Part shown: piece after piece, positions 26,001 to 38,082 of the stretch
Numbering within the stretch: position 1 is the stretch's first letter
Layout of the letters: each line of letters starts with the position of its first letter
DNA from: Adiantum capillus-veneris
Taxonomy: Eukaryota > Streptophyta > Polypodiopsida > Polypodiales > Pteridaceae
Reading direction: 5' to 3'
Assembly (NCBI GenBank): GCA_014529385.2
Contig: CM043947.1
Location: 104,931,811-104,995,810, forward strand
DNA: 64,000 nt
Position numbers and translations under genes: made by a program
Notes under the pieces: generated by a model
What the model was told of the DNA's origin: nothing
The model's input: the letters and a program-made list of their open reading frames with translations, nothing else
Database searches by the model: none

Positions 26001-29000
26001 AAGCAAGGTGCACCATGTCTCCAAGATGCTAGGCTCCATCGAAAAACATTAAACCCACGATATGTCGTAGATGAGGGGTTACATTCAAGGTCCACCACTT
26101 GTCCAAGCTATTATTGCTAGTAGCCTGAGTGGTTTGGTCTCAAGATTCACCACTTTTCCACTCTATGTCATTATATTAAGAATATGCGCGTGTTAAGGTC
26201 CACCACTTGTCCAACCTATAAGGCTACATCTTAAGGTTATTCTTTATTACCACTTGGAGTGACCATGATAGGTTTTACATGGGGGTTTGGTTCCAAGGTC
26301 CACCACTTGTCCAAGCTAACTCTATTGAAACATAGAGAGAAACAAAGGTCCACCACTTGTCCAAGCTAGGGTCCATTGAAACATGGAGAGAAGGATGCTC
26401 CACCATTTGTCCAAGATAGGATCCATTGAAACATGACGAGAAGCAAGCTGCACCATGTCTCCAAGATGCTAGGCTCCATCGAAATACATTAAACCCACGA
26501 TATTTCGTAGATGAGGGGTTTACATTCAAGGTCCACCACTTGTCCAAGTTATTATTGCTAGTAGCCTGAGTGGTTTGGTCTCAAGATTCACCACTTTTAT
26601 TAAGAATATGTGGGTGTTAAGGTCCACCACTTGTCCAACCTATAAGGATACATCTTAAAGGTTATTCTTTCTTACTACTTGGAGTGACCATGATAGGTTT
26701 TACATGGGGGTTTGGTTCCAAGGTCCACCACTTGTCCAAGCTAACTCTATTGAAAAATACAGAGAAGCAAAGGTCCACCCCTTGTCTAAGCTAGGGTCCA
26801 TTGAAACATGGAGAGAAGGATGCTCCACCATTTGTCCAAGGTAGGCTCCATTGAAACATGAAGAGAAGCAAGGTGCACCATGTCTCCAAGATGCTAGGCT
26901 CCATCGAAAAACATTAAACCCACGATATGTCGTAGATGAAGGGTTTACATTCAAGGTCCACACTTGTCCAAGCTATTATTGCTAGTAGCCTGAGTGGTTT
27001 GGTCTCAAGATTCACCACTTTTCCACTCTATGTCATTATATTAAGAAAATGCGCGTGTTAAGGTCCACCACTTGTCCAACCTATAAGGCTACATCTTAAA
27101 GGTTATTCTTTATTACCACTTGGAGTGACCATGATAAGTTTTACATGGGGGTTTGGTTCCATGGTCCACCACTTGTCCAAGCTAACTCTATTGAAACATA
27201 GAGAGAAACAAAGGTCCACCACTTGTCCAAGCTAGCGTCCATTGAAACATGGAGATAAGGATGCTCCACCATTTGTCCAAGATAGGCTCCATTGAAACAT
27301 GACGAGAAGCAAGCTGCACCATGTCTCCAAGATGCTTGGCTCCATTGAAATACATTAAACCCACGATATTTCGTAGATGAGGGGTTTACATTCAAGGTCC
27401 ACCACTTGTCCAAGCTATTATTGCTAGTAGCCTGAGTGCTTTGGTCTCAAGATTCACCACTTTTATTAAGAATATGTGGGTGTTAAGGTCCACCACTTGC
27501 CCAACCTATAAGGCTACATCTTAAAGGTTATTCTTTCTTACTACTTGGAGTGACCATGATAGGTTTTATATGGGGGTCTGGTTCCAAGGTCCACCACTTG
27601 TCCAAGCTAACTCTATTGAAACATAGAGAGAAGCAAAGGTCCACCCCTTGTCTAAGCTAGGGTCCATTGAAACATGGAGAGAAGGATGCTCCACCATATG
27701 TCCAAGGTAGGCTCCATTGAAACATGAGGAGAAGCAAGGTGCACCATGTCTCCAAGATGCTAGGCTCCATCGAAAAACATTAAACCCACGATATGTCGTA
27801 GATGAGGGGTTTACATTCAAGGTCCACACTTGTCCAAGCTATTATTGCTAGTAGCCTGAGTGGTTTGGTCTCAAGATTCACCACTTTTCCACTCTATGTC
27901 ATTATATTAAGAATATGCGCGTGTTAAGGTCCACCACTTGTCCAACCTATAAGGCTACATCTTAAAGGTTATTCTTTATTACCACTTGGAGTGACCATGA
28001 TAGGTTTTACATGGGGGTTTGCTTCCAAGGTCCACCACTTGTCCAAGCTAACTCTATTGAAACATAGAGAGAAACAAAGGTCCACCACTTGTCCAATCTA
28101 GGGTCCATTGAAACATGGAGGGAAGGATGCTCCACCATTTGTCCAAGATAGGCTCCATTGAAACATGACGAGAAGCAAGCTACACCATGTCTCCAAGATG
28201 CTTGGCTCCATCGAAATACATTAAACCCACGATATTTCGTAGATGAGGGGTTTACATTCAAGGTCCACCACTTGTCCAAGCTATTATTGCTAGTAGCCTG
28301 AGTGGTTTGGTCTCAAGATTCACCACTTTTATTAAGAATATGTGGGTGTTAAGGTCCACCACTTGTCCAACCTATAAAGCTACATCTTAAAGGTTATTCT
28401 TTCTTACTACTTGGAGTGACCATGATAGGTTTTACATGGGGGTTTGGTTCCAAGGTCCACCACTTGTCCAAGCTAACTCTATTGAAACATAGAGAGAAGC
28501 AAAGGTCCACCCCTTGTCTAAGCTAGGATCTATTGAAACATGGAGAGAAGGATGTTCCACCATTTGTCCAAGGTAGGCTCCATTGAAACATGAAGAGAAG
28601 CAAGGTGCACCATGTCTCCAAGATGCTACGCTCCATCGAAAAAAATTAAACCCACGATATGTCGTAGATGAGGGGTGTACATTCAAGGTCCACCACTTGT
28701 CCAAGCTATTATTGCTAGTAGCCTGAGTGGGTTGGTCTCAAGATTCACCACTTTTCCACTCTATGTCATTATATTAAGAATATGCGCGTGTTAAGGTCCA
28801 CCACTTGTCCAACCTATAAGGCTACATCTTAAAGGTTATTCTTTATTACCACTTGGAGTGACCATGATAGGTTTTACATGGGGGTTTGGTTCCAAGGTCC
28901 ACCACTTGTCCAAGCTAACTCTATTGAAACATAGAGAGAAACAAAGGTCCACCACTTGTCCAAGCTAGGGTCCATTGAAACATGGAGAGAAGGATGCTCC

Positions 29001-30640
29001 ACCATTTGTCCAAGATAGGCTCCATTGAAACATGACGAGAAGGAAGCTGCACCATGTCTCCAAGATGCTAGGCTCCATCGGAATACATTAAACCCACGAT
29101 ATTTTGTAGATGAGGGGTTTACATTCAAGGTCCACCACCTGTCCAAGCTATTATTGCTAGTAGCCTGAGTGGTTTGGTCTCAAGATTCACCACCTTTATT
29201 AAGAATATGTGGGTGTTAAGGTCCACCACTTGTCCAACCTATAAGGCTACATATTAAGGGTTATTCTTTCTTACTACTTGGAGTGACCATGATAGGTTTT
29301 ACATGGGGGTTTGGTTCCAAGGTCCACCACTTGTCCAAGCTAACTCTATTGAAACATAGAGAGAAGCAAAGGTCCACCCCTTGTCTAAGCTAGGGTCCAT
29401 TGAAACATGGAGAGAAGGATGCTCCACCATTTCTCCAAGGTAGGCTCCATTGAAACATGAGGAGAAGCAAGGTGCACCATATCTCCAAGATGCTAGGCTC
29501 CATCGAAAAACATTAAACCCACGATATGTCGTAGATGAGGGGTTTACATTCAAGGTCCACCACTTGTCCAAGCTATTATTGCTAGTAGCTGAGTGGTTTG
29601 GTCTCAAGATTCACCACTTTTCCACTCTATGTCATTATATTAAGAATATGCGCGTGTTAAGGTCCACCACTTGTCCAACCTATAAGGCTACATCTTAAAG
29701 GTTATTCTTTATTACCACTTAGAGTGACCATGATAGGTTTTACATGGGGGTTTGCTTCCAAGGTCCACCACTTGTCCAAGCTAACTCTATTGAAACATAG
29801 AGAGAAACAAAGGTCCACCACTTGTCCAAGTTAGGGTCCATTGAAACATGGAGAGAAGGATGCTCTTCCATTTGTCCAAGATAGGATCCATTGAAACATG
29901 ACGAGAAGCAAGCTGCACCATGTCTCCAAGATGCTAGGCTCCATCGAAATACATTAAACCCACGATATTTCGTAGATGAGGGGTTTACATTCAAGGTCCA
30001 CCACTTGTCCAAGCTATTATTGCTAGTAGCCTGAGTGGTTTGGTCTCAAGATTCACCACTTTTTTTAAGAATATGCGCGTGTTAAGGTCCACCACTTGTC
30101 CAACCTATAAGGCTACATCTTAAAGGTTATTCTTTATTACCACTTGGAGTGACCATGATAGGTTTTACATGGGGGTTTGGTTCCAAGGTCCACCACTTGT
30201 CCAAGCTAACTCTAATGAAACATAGAGAGAAGCAAAGGTCCACCCCTTGTCTAAGCTAGGGTCCATTGAAACATGGAGAGAAGGATGCTCCACCATATGT
30301 CCAAGATAGGCTCCATTGAAACATGAGGAGAAGCAAGGTGCACCATGTCTCCAAGATGCTAGGCTCCATCGAAAAACATTAAACCCACGATATGTCGTAG
30401 ATGAGGGGTGTACATTCAAGGTCCACCACTTGTCCAAGCTATTATTGCTAGTAGCCTGAGTGGTTTGGTCTCAAGATTCACCACTTTTCCACTTTATTTC
30501 ATTATATTAAGAATATGCGCGTGTTAAGGTCCACCACTTGTCCAACCTATAAGGCTACATCTTAAAGGTTATTCTTTATTACCACTTGGAGTGACCATGA
30601 TAGGTTTTACATGGGGCTTTGATTCCAAGGTCCACCACTT
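23085..30640 (+). repeat. 866-bp dimeric higher-order satellite repeat
   Basis: Marker positions near 23235, 23675, 24099, 24540, 24965, 25406, 25831, 26271, 26696, 27137, 27562, 28003, 28428, 28870, 29295, 29736, 30161 and 30602 alternate between spacings of ~441 and ~425 bp. The two monomer types differ at fixed sites. One has CCACCCCTTGTCTAAGCT, AAGGTAGGCTCC, GATATGTCG and GCGCGTG. The other has CCACCACTTGTCCAAGCT, AAGATAGGCTCC, GATATTTCG and a 16-bp deletion after TTCACCACTTTT. Copies of the same type look nearly identical along the array, while the two types differ more from each other. This is a classic homogenised higher-order repeat. Confidence 0.93.
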
Positions 30641-31570
30641 GTCCAAGCTAATTCTATTGAAACATAGAGAGAAACAAAGGTCCACCACTTGTCCAAGCTA
30701 GGGTCCATTAAAACATGGAGAGAAGGATGCTCCACCATTTGTCGAAGCTAACTCTATTGAAACATGGGGGGTTTACGTTCAAGGTTCACCACTTGTCCAA
30801 GCTATTAGTGCTAGTAGCATGAGTGGTTTTGTCTCAAGATTCACCACTTTTTCACTCTATGTCATTATATTGAGAATATTAGGGTGTTAAGGTCCACCAC
30901 TTGTCCAACCTATAAGGCTATATCTTAAAGGTTATTCTTTCTCACCACTTGGAGTGACCATGATAGGTTTTAAATGGGGGTTTGGTTCCAAGGTCCACCA
31001 CTTGTCCAAGCTATCTCTATTGAATAATAGAGAGAAGTAAAGGTCCACCACTTGTCCAAGCTAGGGTCCATTGAAACATGGAGAGAAGGATGCTCCACCA
31101 TTTGTCCAAGATAGGCTCCATTGAAACATGAAGAGAAGCAAGATGCACGATGTCTCCAGGATTCTAGGCTCCATCGAAATACCTTAAACCCACGATACTT
31201 CGTAGATGGGGGGTTTACTTTCAAGGTCCACCACTTGTCCAAGCTATTATCGCTAGTAGCATGGTTTGGTCTCAAGATTCACCAGTTTTCCACTCTATGT
31301 CATTATATGAAGAATATCTGGGTGTTAAGGTCCACCACTTGTCCAACCTATAAGGCTATATTCTAAATGATATTTTTTTGACCACTTGGAATGTGCATGA
31401 TATGTTTTACATGGGGTTTTGTTCCAAGGTCCACCACTTGTCCAAGCTAGATCTATTACATATTCAACTAGATTCCCTGCCTATCATGTCCAGTAGCATG
31501 GATGCTCTAGCTTGAAGGTCCACCACTTGTCCAACCTATACTCTCTTATGTAAGGGAGATCTCGCTATAA
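30641..31570 (+). repeat. diverged satellite monomers at the right edge of the array
   Basis: The monomer beginning near 30602 is the ~365-bp deletion variant also seen at 20591 and 22266. It is followed by diverged monomers from ~30967 and ~31402, the last running out near 31560. Confidence 0.88.
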
Positions 31571-31579
31571 ATTCAAAAC

Positions 31580-31670
31580 CTTCCCGCCTAAATTTAAAAT
31601 ATCCCTCCCAAATCTTAAATATCCCGCCTAAATTTTAAACTATCCCGCCCAAATTTTAAAATTCAAACTT
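31580..31670. repeat. ~20-bp CCCGCCTAAATTTTAAA minisatellite
   Basis: Four imperfect copies of a unit reading TCCCGCCTAAATTTTAAA with small changes lie head to tail, then decay into AT-rich sequence. Confidence 0.75.
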
Positions 31671-32452
31671 TTTTATAAAAATTTAAATTTTACTACTTAA
31701 ATTTAAAATATTTAACGCAAAATTGATTTTAAATTCAAGTTTACCACAAAAAGATATCATGATACCACCTAAATTCAAATATGCAAACCTCAAATCATTA
31801 TATTGTACATAAATTCAAACAAATTCAAATTAACAAGCCTAAACTGATATTAGTTTGCATAGATATGAATTTATCACACCTAAATTATGTCACCATGTTA
31901 GAGAGAGTGGTTAGAGAATTTGAACAAGGTCCACCACTTGTCCAACCTAGATACCAAGAAGGATTGAGTGTACAAGGTATTGTTTGGAGGTCCTTATAGT
32001 CCATTGGTCTCAAGGTCCACCACTTGTGGTAAGGGTCACCAAAAAGTGTATATATTCATCCAAAGAAATACACGTATTTTTGGTCTACATGTCCTAGTTT
32101 AAAACCATTTATGTCCATTAGGTGTTGTATCACTAAAAACACTACTATTTTTTGAGAAACAGAAGTTACAATCATATCTACAAATGGATTAGAGGAAAAT
32201 CAGCTCAGCATACATCCAGAACTCGCTACAAGAATCGACTTTAACAGATCACGCAAGTAAGTCTTCCATTCAATTTTACTAGTATTACAATGTGTTAGTT
32301 ATTTGTGATATTTATGTATGTATATATACTATGTGTGCATATCGTAATTAAGTGTAATTGTGTATCTGCATTATGTATGAGTATTACAATGAAATAACAC
32401 AAATATACATACATTACACATAGATAACACAGACGCACACATACATGAGCAT
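31671..32452. other. AT-rich spacer with isolated satellite pieces
   Basis: AAATTCAAA-rich sequence. Two isolated satellite subunits (AAGGTCCACCACTTG) lie at about 31925-31950 and 32012-32028. No gene was seen. Confidence 0.5.
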
Positions 32453-32800
32453 GTATTTTCAAGAGAGAGATAGCAAGATACAGAGATAGATAGATAGAGA
32501 GAGAGAGAGATAAATACCTGTTTTTTAGAGAGAGGAGAGAGAAAGATAACAGATTTCACTGTGTTTATGTATGTGGAAGAGAGAAGACGATGTATGGGAA
32601 TATGTGCACGTATTTTCAAGAGAGAGACAACAAGATAACAGATTTCATTGTGGTTATGTATGTGGAAGTGAGGAAGACGATGTGTGGGAATATGTGCATG
32701 TATTTTCAAGAGAGAGACAGCAAGATAACAGATTTCACTGTGGTTATGTATGTGGAAGAGAGGAAGACGATGTGTGGGAATATGTGTATGTGTGCGGGGA
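32453..32800 (+). repeat. 90-bp tandem repeat, about three copies
   Basis: The segment AGATAACAGATTTCA recurs at 32544, 32633 and 32723, and TTTTCAAGAGAGAGA marks the other half of the unit. Because the period is ~90 bp the plus-strand frame stays open across copies, giving a 30-residue pattern around DDVWEYVHVFSRERQQD. There is no independent sign that it is translated. Confidence 0.8.
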
Positions 32801-33339
32801 TACTTTTAAACTATGTATCTCTGTCTTTTGACGAGAGAGTGTGTGTGTGCAAGAAGAGTTACAGAGAACCATCTTCTCTATATGGAGAAAGACAGAGAGT
32901 GAGAGAGAGAAATACCTGTTTTTTCTCTATTCGTGAGGGTGTGCAATGTCTCCTGAGAAGACTGCCCGATCCTGCCCTTCTGGAAAGCGTTGTGTACGCT
33001 GCTGTTTCTTTATCTTGTGCGCGAACTTTCAATCCTGTGCACTCCACCTGTGTGTTTGTGTACGATGCGAGCTTGCTCCTCTACGCACGCGTATACTCCA
33101 ACTGTGTGCGATCCGTGTGCGCTTTCTGTGTGTTTGCTGCTCGCCTGCTTTCTCTGTGTGCGTTTCTCGTGCGCTCTCTGTGTGCCTAATCTTGATAGGG
33201 TTTATTAGAATGCCACGTATGCTACAAGTCCATGTTTTATCATAGGATTAAAAAAAACAAAAGCAATATAAAAAATTAACCAATTCACACGGCCAAAATT
33301 AAAGAAATCATGGTTGAAAATATGAAAAACATGCGTAAC
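32801..33339. other. unassigned spacer
   Basis: GT- and GA-rich low-complexity sequence followed by AT-rich sequence. No supported gene. Confidence 0.4.
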
Positions 33340-33540
33340 TCTATGCCGCCCCTTGACCCCGCCCGGGGCGCTGCCCCAGGACCCCGCCCAGAACAATATC
33401 CCAAAATCAACCTCCCAAGCCCTGCCATCGAGAGCGCTATATTCCACATCCCCATCAAGAGCGCTACCCCCAAACCTCACGTGGAAGCGCTGCCTTGTCA
33501 CCCCATTGTGGCATTGCCCTAAGACCCCGCATCTGGAGTG
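33340..33540. other. GC-rich island with repeated GAGCGCT words
   Basis: A ~200-bp block with far higher C+G than its neighbours, including CGCCCGGGGCGCTGCCCC. GAGCGCT-like words recur every ~40 bp. Base composition suggests a separate origin, such as an old mobile-element fragment, but the family is unknown. Confidence 0.45.
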
Positions 33541-34130
33541 CTAAATGGGAACATTCTTCATTAGTGAAATTTTGAACATAAATTATATTAGCATATACTT
33601 AAATATAATACAAATATTAACATATTAGCTATACTACTAATTTACTATAGCAGTTCTAGATTATGTCCCATACTATATTTAAGGTGCCAAAGGTTTGGCC
33701 TTATGGTCCTAGATTTAGCCAAGTGGTCAACACATATAGGACCAAGTGCACACTGTGCCACAAAACTTGGCCACCACTTCACTTGCCAAAGTTTAGGCCA
33801 CATGGTCAATCCTAACTTTCCAATGTTCTTATTATGTCACCTTTTGCCTCGTGGAAAACCTAGGCTTGTTTTCACATACTCAGGCACTTCAAGCCACAAT
33901 AAATTGTCATTACTCTTCGACAACCCTTTTGTTCAAGTCTTTGAAAAAACATTGTTTAAGGCCACCTAAACCATTTTCATTTAGGGGTGTCTAAAACTAG
34001 CTTTTTGGCAATTCGAGAAGAAAATGGTCAAAGTTTTATACTTAGTTTTAACCACTTGACCAATTCAAATATTGGAAAGCAAGGTCTTGTAATACTTTTC
34101 TTTGGACATCACACATTAAAACTAGGTCCC
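33541..34130. other. unassigned AT-rich spacer
   Basis: No gene was seen. TTGGCC/AGTGGTCAA-type words recur loosely. Confidence 0.35.
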
Positions 34131-35035
34131 TCACTTGTCCAAGCTATGCTCTAATACAATAAAGGGCTTTTGGTTTCAAGATGCACCACTTTCCCAACCT
34201 TGATTCCATTAAAGAAGCTAGCTCTACTTAGACATTTAATAGCAAGGTCTTGCAGTAGTTCAGATTGAACATTTTCCATGGCAGCTAGGTCCACCACTTA
34301 TCTAAGCTATGCTCTAATAGAGTAAGGGGGTTTTGGTTTCAAGATCCACCACTTGTCCAAACTTGATTTGGGAAGCAAGGTCCTATAATAGTTTGCTTTG
34401 GACATTCACCATTACAACTAAGTCACCACTTCTCCAAGCTATGTTCTAATACACTAAGGAGGTTTTGGTTTCAAGGAGAACCACTTGTACGACTCTGTTT
34501 TTGGAAGTAAGGTCTTTACATAGTTCACCTTGGACCTTGGACATTGGATACTACAACTAAGCCCACCACTTGTCCAAGATATCCTCTATATATAGCCAAA
34601 GGGTTTGGGTTTCAAGATTCACCACTTTTCCAACCTTTCTTCCATTAAAGAAAGGAGGGGCTTTATAACTAGGTCCACCACTTGTCCAAGCTATGCTCTG
34701 ATATAGAAAGGGGATTTTGGTTTCAAGGTCCACCACGTGTTCAACCTTGCAAGACTCAAGGGATACTTGGACATTGGAAAGCATAGTCCTATAGTAGTTG
34801 ATAGGTGGCAGTGGGTATTACAACTAGGTCCAACCTATGCTCTCATATAGCAAAGAGGCTTTGCTTTCAAGGTCCACCACTTGTCCAACCTTGCTTCCAT
34901 TAAAGAAATGAGGGGCTACGTAAACATTGGCAAGCAAGGTAGCAAGGTCCTAAGGTGTTTCACCTTGGATATTGGGCATTATAACTAGGTCCACCACTTG
35001 TCCAAGCTATGCTCTGATAAAGAAAGGGGATTTTT
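34131..35035 (+). repeat. satellite family, diverged block
   Basis: TCCACCACTTGTCCAAGCTATGCTCT and GGTTTCAAGGTCCACCACTTGTCCAACCTT-type segments alternate at a ~170-200 bp spacing. This is a different monomer arrangement of the same subunit. The block abuts the truncated 3' end of the minus-strand Ty3-type element. Confidence 0.85.
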
Positions 35036-35049
35036 GTTTCATCACTTCA

Positions 35050-36137
35050 TCTTCATCATTAGAAACATGATCAGAAAATTCTTCAAAATAAGGCTTATCC
35101 TCAATCACAGTCATCAACCTTGCAATATACTTCTTCAACCTGTAGCCATTCACACGTGCTCTATGCGGGGTACCATCCAAGTCAGCAAGCTAATATGTGC
35201 CACTTGGAAACCTGTTTAAGACTAAGAAAGGACCTTGCCACTTGATTTGAAATTTCTTTTGAAAATTTCTATCAAGCTTACTATTGTAACGAAGCACCAT
35301 GTCACCCTTCTTGATGTCCTTGTCCTTTACCTTCTCATTTGCCTTTGCTTGATTCTTCTTCAAGACCTGCTCATAATGCTCAAAAGCTAACACCCTATCC
35401 AATTGTACACATTGCAAATATAAAAGTATTTCCTTGAATGCATCATTGGGCTCTTATTCAAGATTTAGCATCATCTTCAAGGCTGGTATCTCCACCTTAA
35501 TAGGAAGTAAAGCCTCTTTCCCAAAAACTAGATGGAAGGGAGAAAAACCAGTACCTGATTTGATGGCAGTCCTGTAAGCCCATAGAGCACAAGGTAGCTC
35601 TAAATCCCAAGTCTTCACATTGTTTCTTGTCATCTTTGTAATAATCCTTATAATCTCTCCATTAAACCTTGCATTCATGCCATTGCATTGGGGATAATAT
35701 GGAGTAGTAAACCTGCGATGCACATGAAGCTTTTCACATAGATAATCCACCAACTCTCCCCTGAAACCTCGACCCTTGTCAGAAAGTAACTCCAATGGCA
35801 TGCCAAATTTGCAACAAATATCTTCATATATGAATAAGGAAACATCTTTACTCGTGATGTGCTTAACAGCTTTGGCTTCGGCCCACCTGGATAGATAGTC
35901 AACAGTACGAAGTATGTAACATTTGCCTCTAGCTGTCATAGGTAGAGGACCTATTGCATCAATACCCCACTTCTCAAACACATCATAAGCCACAATGGTG
36001 CCTCTATTCTGATTTGAGAACCCTATTTTCCATGCTTTGACACTCTTTACAAGACTTGTACCAATGATGAACATCACGTTGAACACTTGGCCACACATAA
36101 CCCTCCTGCAAGACTTTATGCAAAGTGACCACCACAA
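35050..36137 (-). pseudogene. Ty3-type integrase, broken
   Basis: This is the integrase part of the minus-strand element. The core reads GIDAIGPLPM (first Asp present), LLSDKGRGF (second Asp present) and then PQCNGMNARFNGE, where the third catalytic Glu is replaced. In the RT frame, the H-rich zinc-binding start overlaps its left end near 36116-36160. The C-terminal region (KFQIKWQGPFLVLNRFP at ~35230) lies in a further frame, and no chromodomain was seen. In an active element this enzyme inserts the cDNA into the chromosome. This copy has lost a catalytic residue and is split by stops near 35450 and 35190. Confidence 0.85.
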
Positions 36138-38077
36138 GAACCCTCATGATTCTCCTCTAAAATTTTGTAAATTTCCTCTTTCCAAGGAACTTTTCTCATC
36201 ACAAGATCAGCCCCCTTCATATACAAGGCATCACCAAGTAACACATACCTTTTGGCACGACGTAGGAAGGCGTACTTTTTTGGCTTCTCCAACTCTGATG
36301 GAAGCATACCTGTTTGTAGAAACTCTTCCTCCCTCTCTAAAGCTTCCCTTCCCAAATAAAGAGGAGAATCATCCCTTATCACATAAAATTGCCCAATTGA
36401 AGCTTGCGCTGCACCATGTGCTTCTTCATTTTGAGACCTGTCCACATGCCTTAAACTCCAAGCTTCAAAATGCTTAAGCAGATTCTTCACTTGAAAACAC
36501 ATATTTTTCAGCCTTGGATTCTTACTTTGCCACACCCCAAGTACTTGCTTAACCACCAAAAGAGAATCACCTCTTACCCTCACACGACAGATGCCAAGCT
36601 CAAGGCAAAGGTTGAGACCTTTCTCCAAAGTAGCATACTCAGCTTCATTGTTGCTTTGTGTGGTAAGCTTCAAACTCCTTTTAGTTACCAAAGCACCTTG
36701 AGGATCATAGATTACCACACCTCCTGAAGCTTCACCATGCGCTTTCCTGTAAGAGCCATAAAAAAAAAAAAGATAGGCATTGTCTATGTCAGGAGCTTCC
36801 ATGTGTTGCTTCTTCACAACATCCTCCTTAAGAAGAAGAGGGCTTTCCTTATAGGTAAGCAAATCAGCCAATGTAGCCCTTGTACTCTCCTCAACAAGAA
36901 AAGAGAATTGGAATTCCTGTAGCTCCACAATCCACTTCATGATCCTCTTTGCCAAAGTAAGGCTATTCACCAATTGAGGTAGAAGAGTGTAGCTAGTGAG
37001 GAATGTGAATGGTTTAGGGAGAAGGTAGTGCCTAAACCTTCTACATGCATAAATCACGCTTACAGTAATGAGCTCCATCTTAGTATAGCCTCTTTCCACC
37101 TCCAGCTTCACCCTGCTAGCACAATAGATAGGCTTCATGTAGTGGGAATTGTTACCTCGTTGACGAAGCATAGCTCCAATAGCATCCTCACCTACTGATG
37201 GATTTACATAAAACTCCTTATCCCAATTAGGAGCTTGCATAGAAGGAAGAGAACCAAGAACCTCTTTGACACCTTCAAAAACCTCTTCACATTCATTTGT
37301 CCATTGTAGAGGATCCAACCTTGCTACTACTGGTTGTAGAGGATAAAGAAGTTGAGAGGACAAAGGAATGAACCTTGCCATATACTTCACCTTTTGAATG
37401 AAAGTAGAAAGTTTCTTTGTATCTTTAGGTGATGGGAGGAGCACCAAAGCCTTCACTTTGTCAGGATCCGCTTCAATCCCATTCTCTGAGATCATATGCC
37501 CCAAAAACTTCACTCTTGGTTGAGCAAGATGAAACTTCTTTGGGTTGATTTGACCTCCACTTTCATCATATTGCTTCAATGCCATCCCAAGATTTGCACA
37601 ATGATCCTTTCTAGAGCTATAAACACAAAATTCATAAATAAGATCCTTCACAAACTTGCCAAGAAAGGGAGAGAACACCTTGTTGACGTGCTTTTGATAC
37701 CATGCACAGCCATTCATAAGACCAAAAGGAAGCACACAATAACAAAAGCATCCCCATGGCATGATAAATGTGGTCTTCTTTCGATCTTCTACAGCCAAGG
37801 TGAGCTGAAAATATCCAAAGAATCCATCACATACGCTATACCTCTCATGCCCTGCAATAGAATCAAGTATGTCATCTATGAAAGGAAGAGGGTATGGATC
37901 CCTCTTCATGGTTGCGTTTAGAGGCTTAAAATAAAAACATATCCTCCACTTTCCATCCTTCTTGGGTGTGACAACAACAGGACTCACCCATTCTGCAGTA
38001 TTCACAGGACATATGAAACCTGCTTCAAGAAGCTTGTCTACCTCTTCCTTTAAAGCATTAAGTTGTACCTGTCCCAT
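36116..38077 (-). pseudogene. Ty3-type reverse transcriptase with two RNase H domains
   Basis: A 653-codon open frame. The RT core shows EWVSPVVVTPKKDGKWR, NATMKRDPYPLPFID, VCDGFFGYFQL and LPFGLMNG. The catalytic YxDD box is altered, reading LIYEFCVYSS where the 53-kb relative keeps MDDFCVYSS. A degenerate first RNase H follows (EFYVNPSVGEDAIGAML). A second RNase H starts at AYLFFFYGSYRKAHGEASGG, where the first Asp appears to be Tyr, and retains NNEAEY and VRGDSL. Two RNase H domains in tandem are a mark of the plant Tat lineage (Ogre/Retand/Athila group). The frame is long, but the enzyme should be dead. Confidence 0.9.
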
Positions 38078-38082
38078 TCTTC

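Noticed and set aside
23085-30640. Regular repeats with intervening sequence, as in a CRISPR array
   Set aside because: The intervening sequences are themselves repeated, the units are ~50 and ~430 bp, there are no cas genes, and the genome is clearly eukaryotic.
19314-31275. About 25 minus-strand open frames of 75-102 codons with SLDKWWTL and LAWTSGGPW wording, repeated along the array
   Set aside because: They are the satellite monomer read on the reverse strand. They start and stop at the same monomer positions, the dimer is not a multiple of three, and no upstream gene structure is seen.
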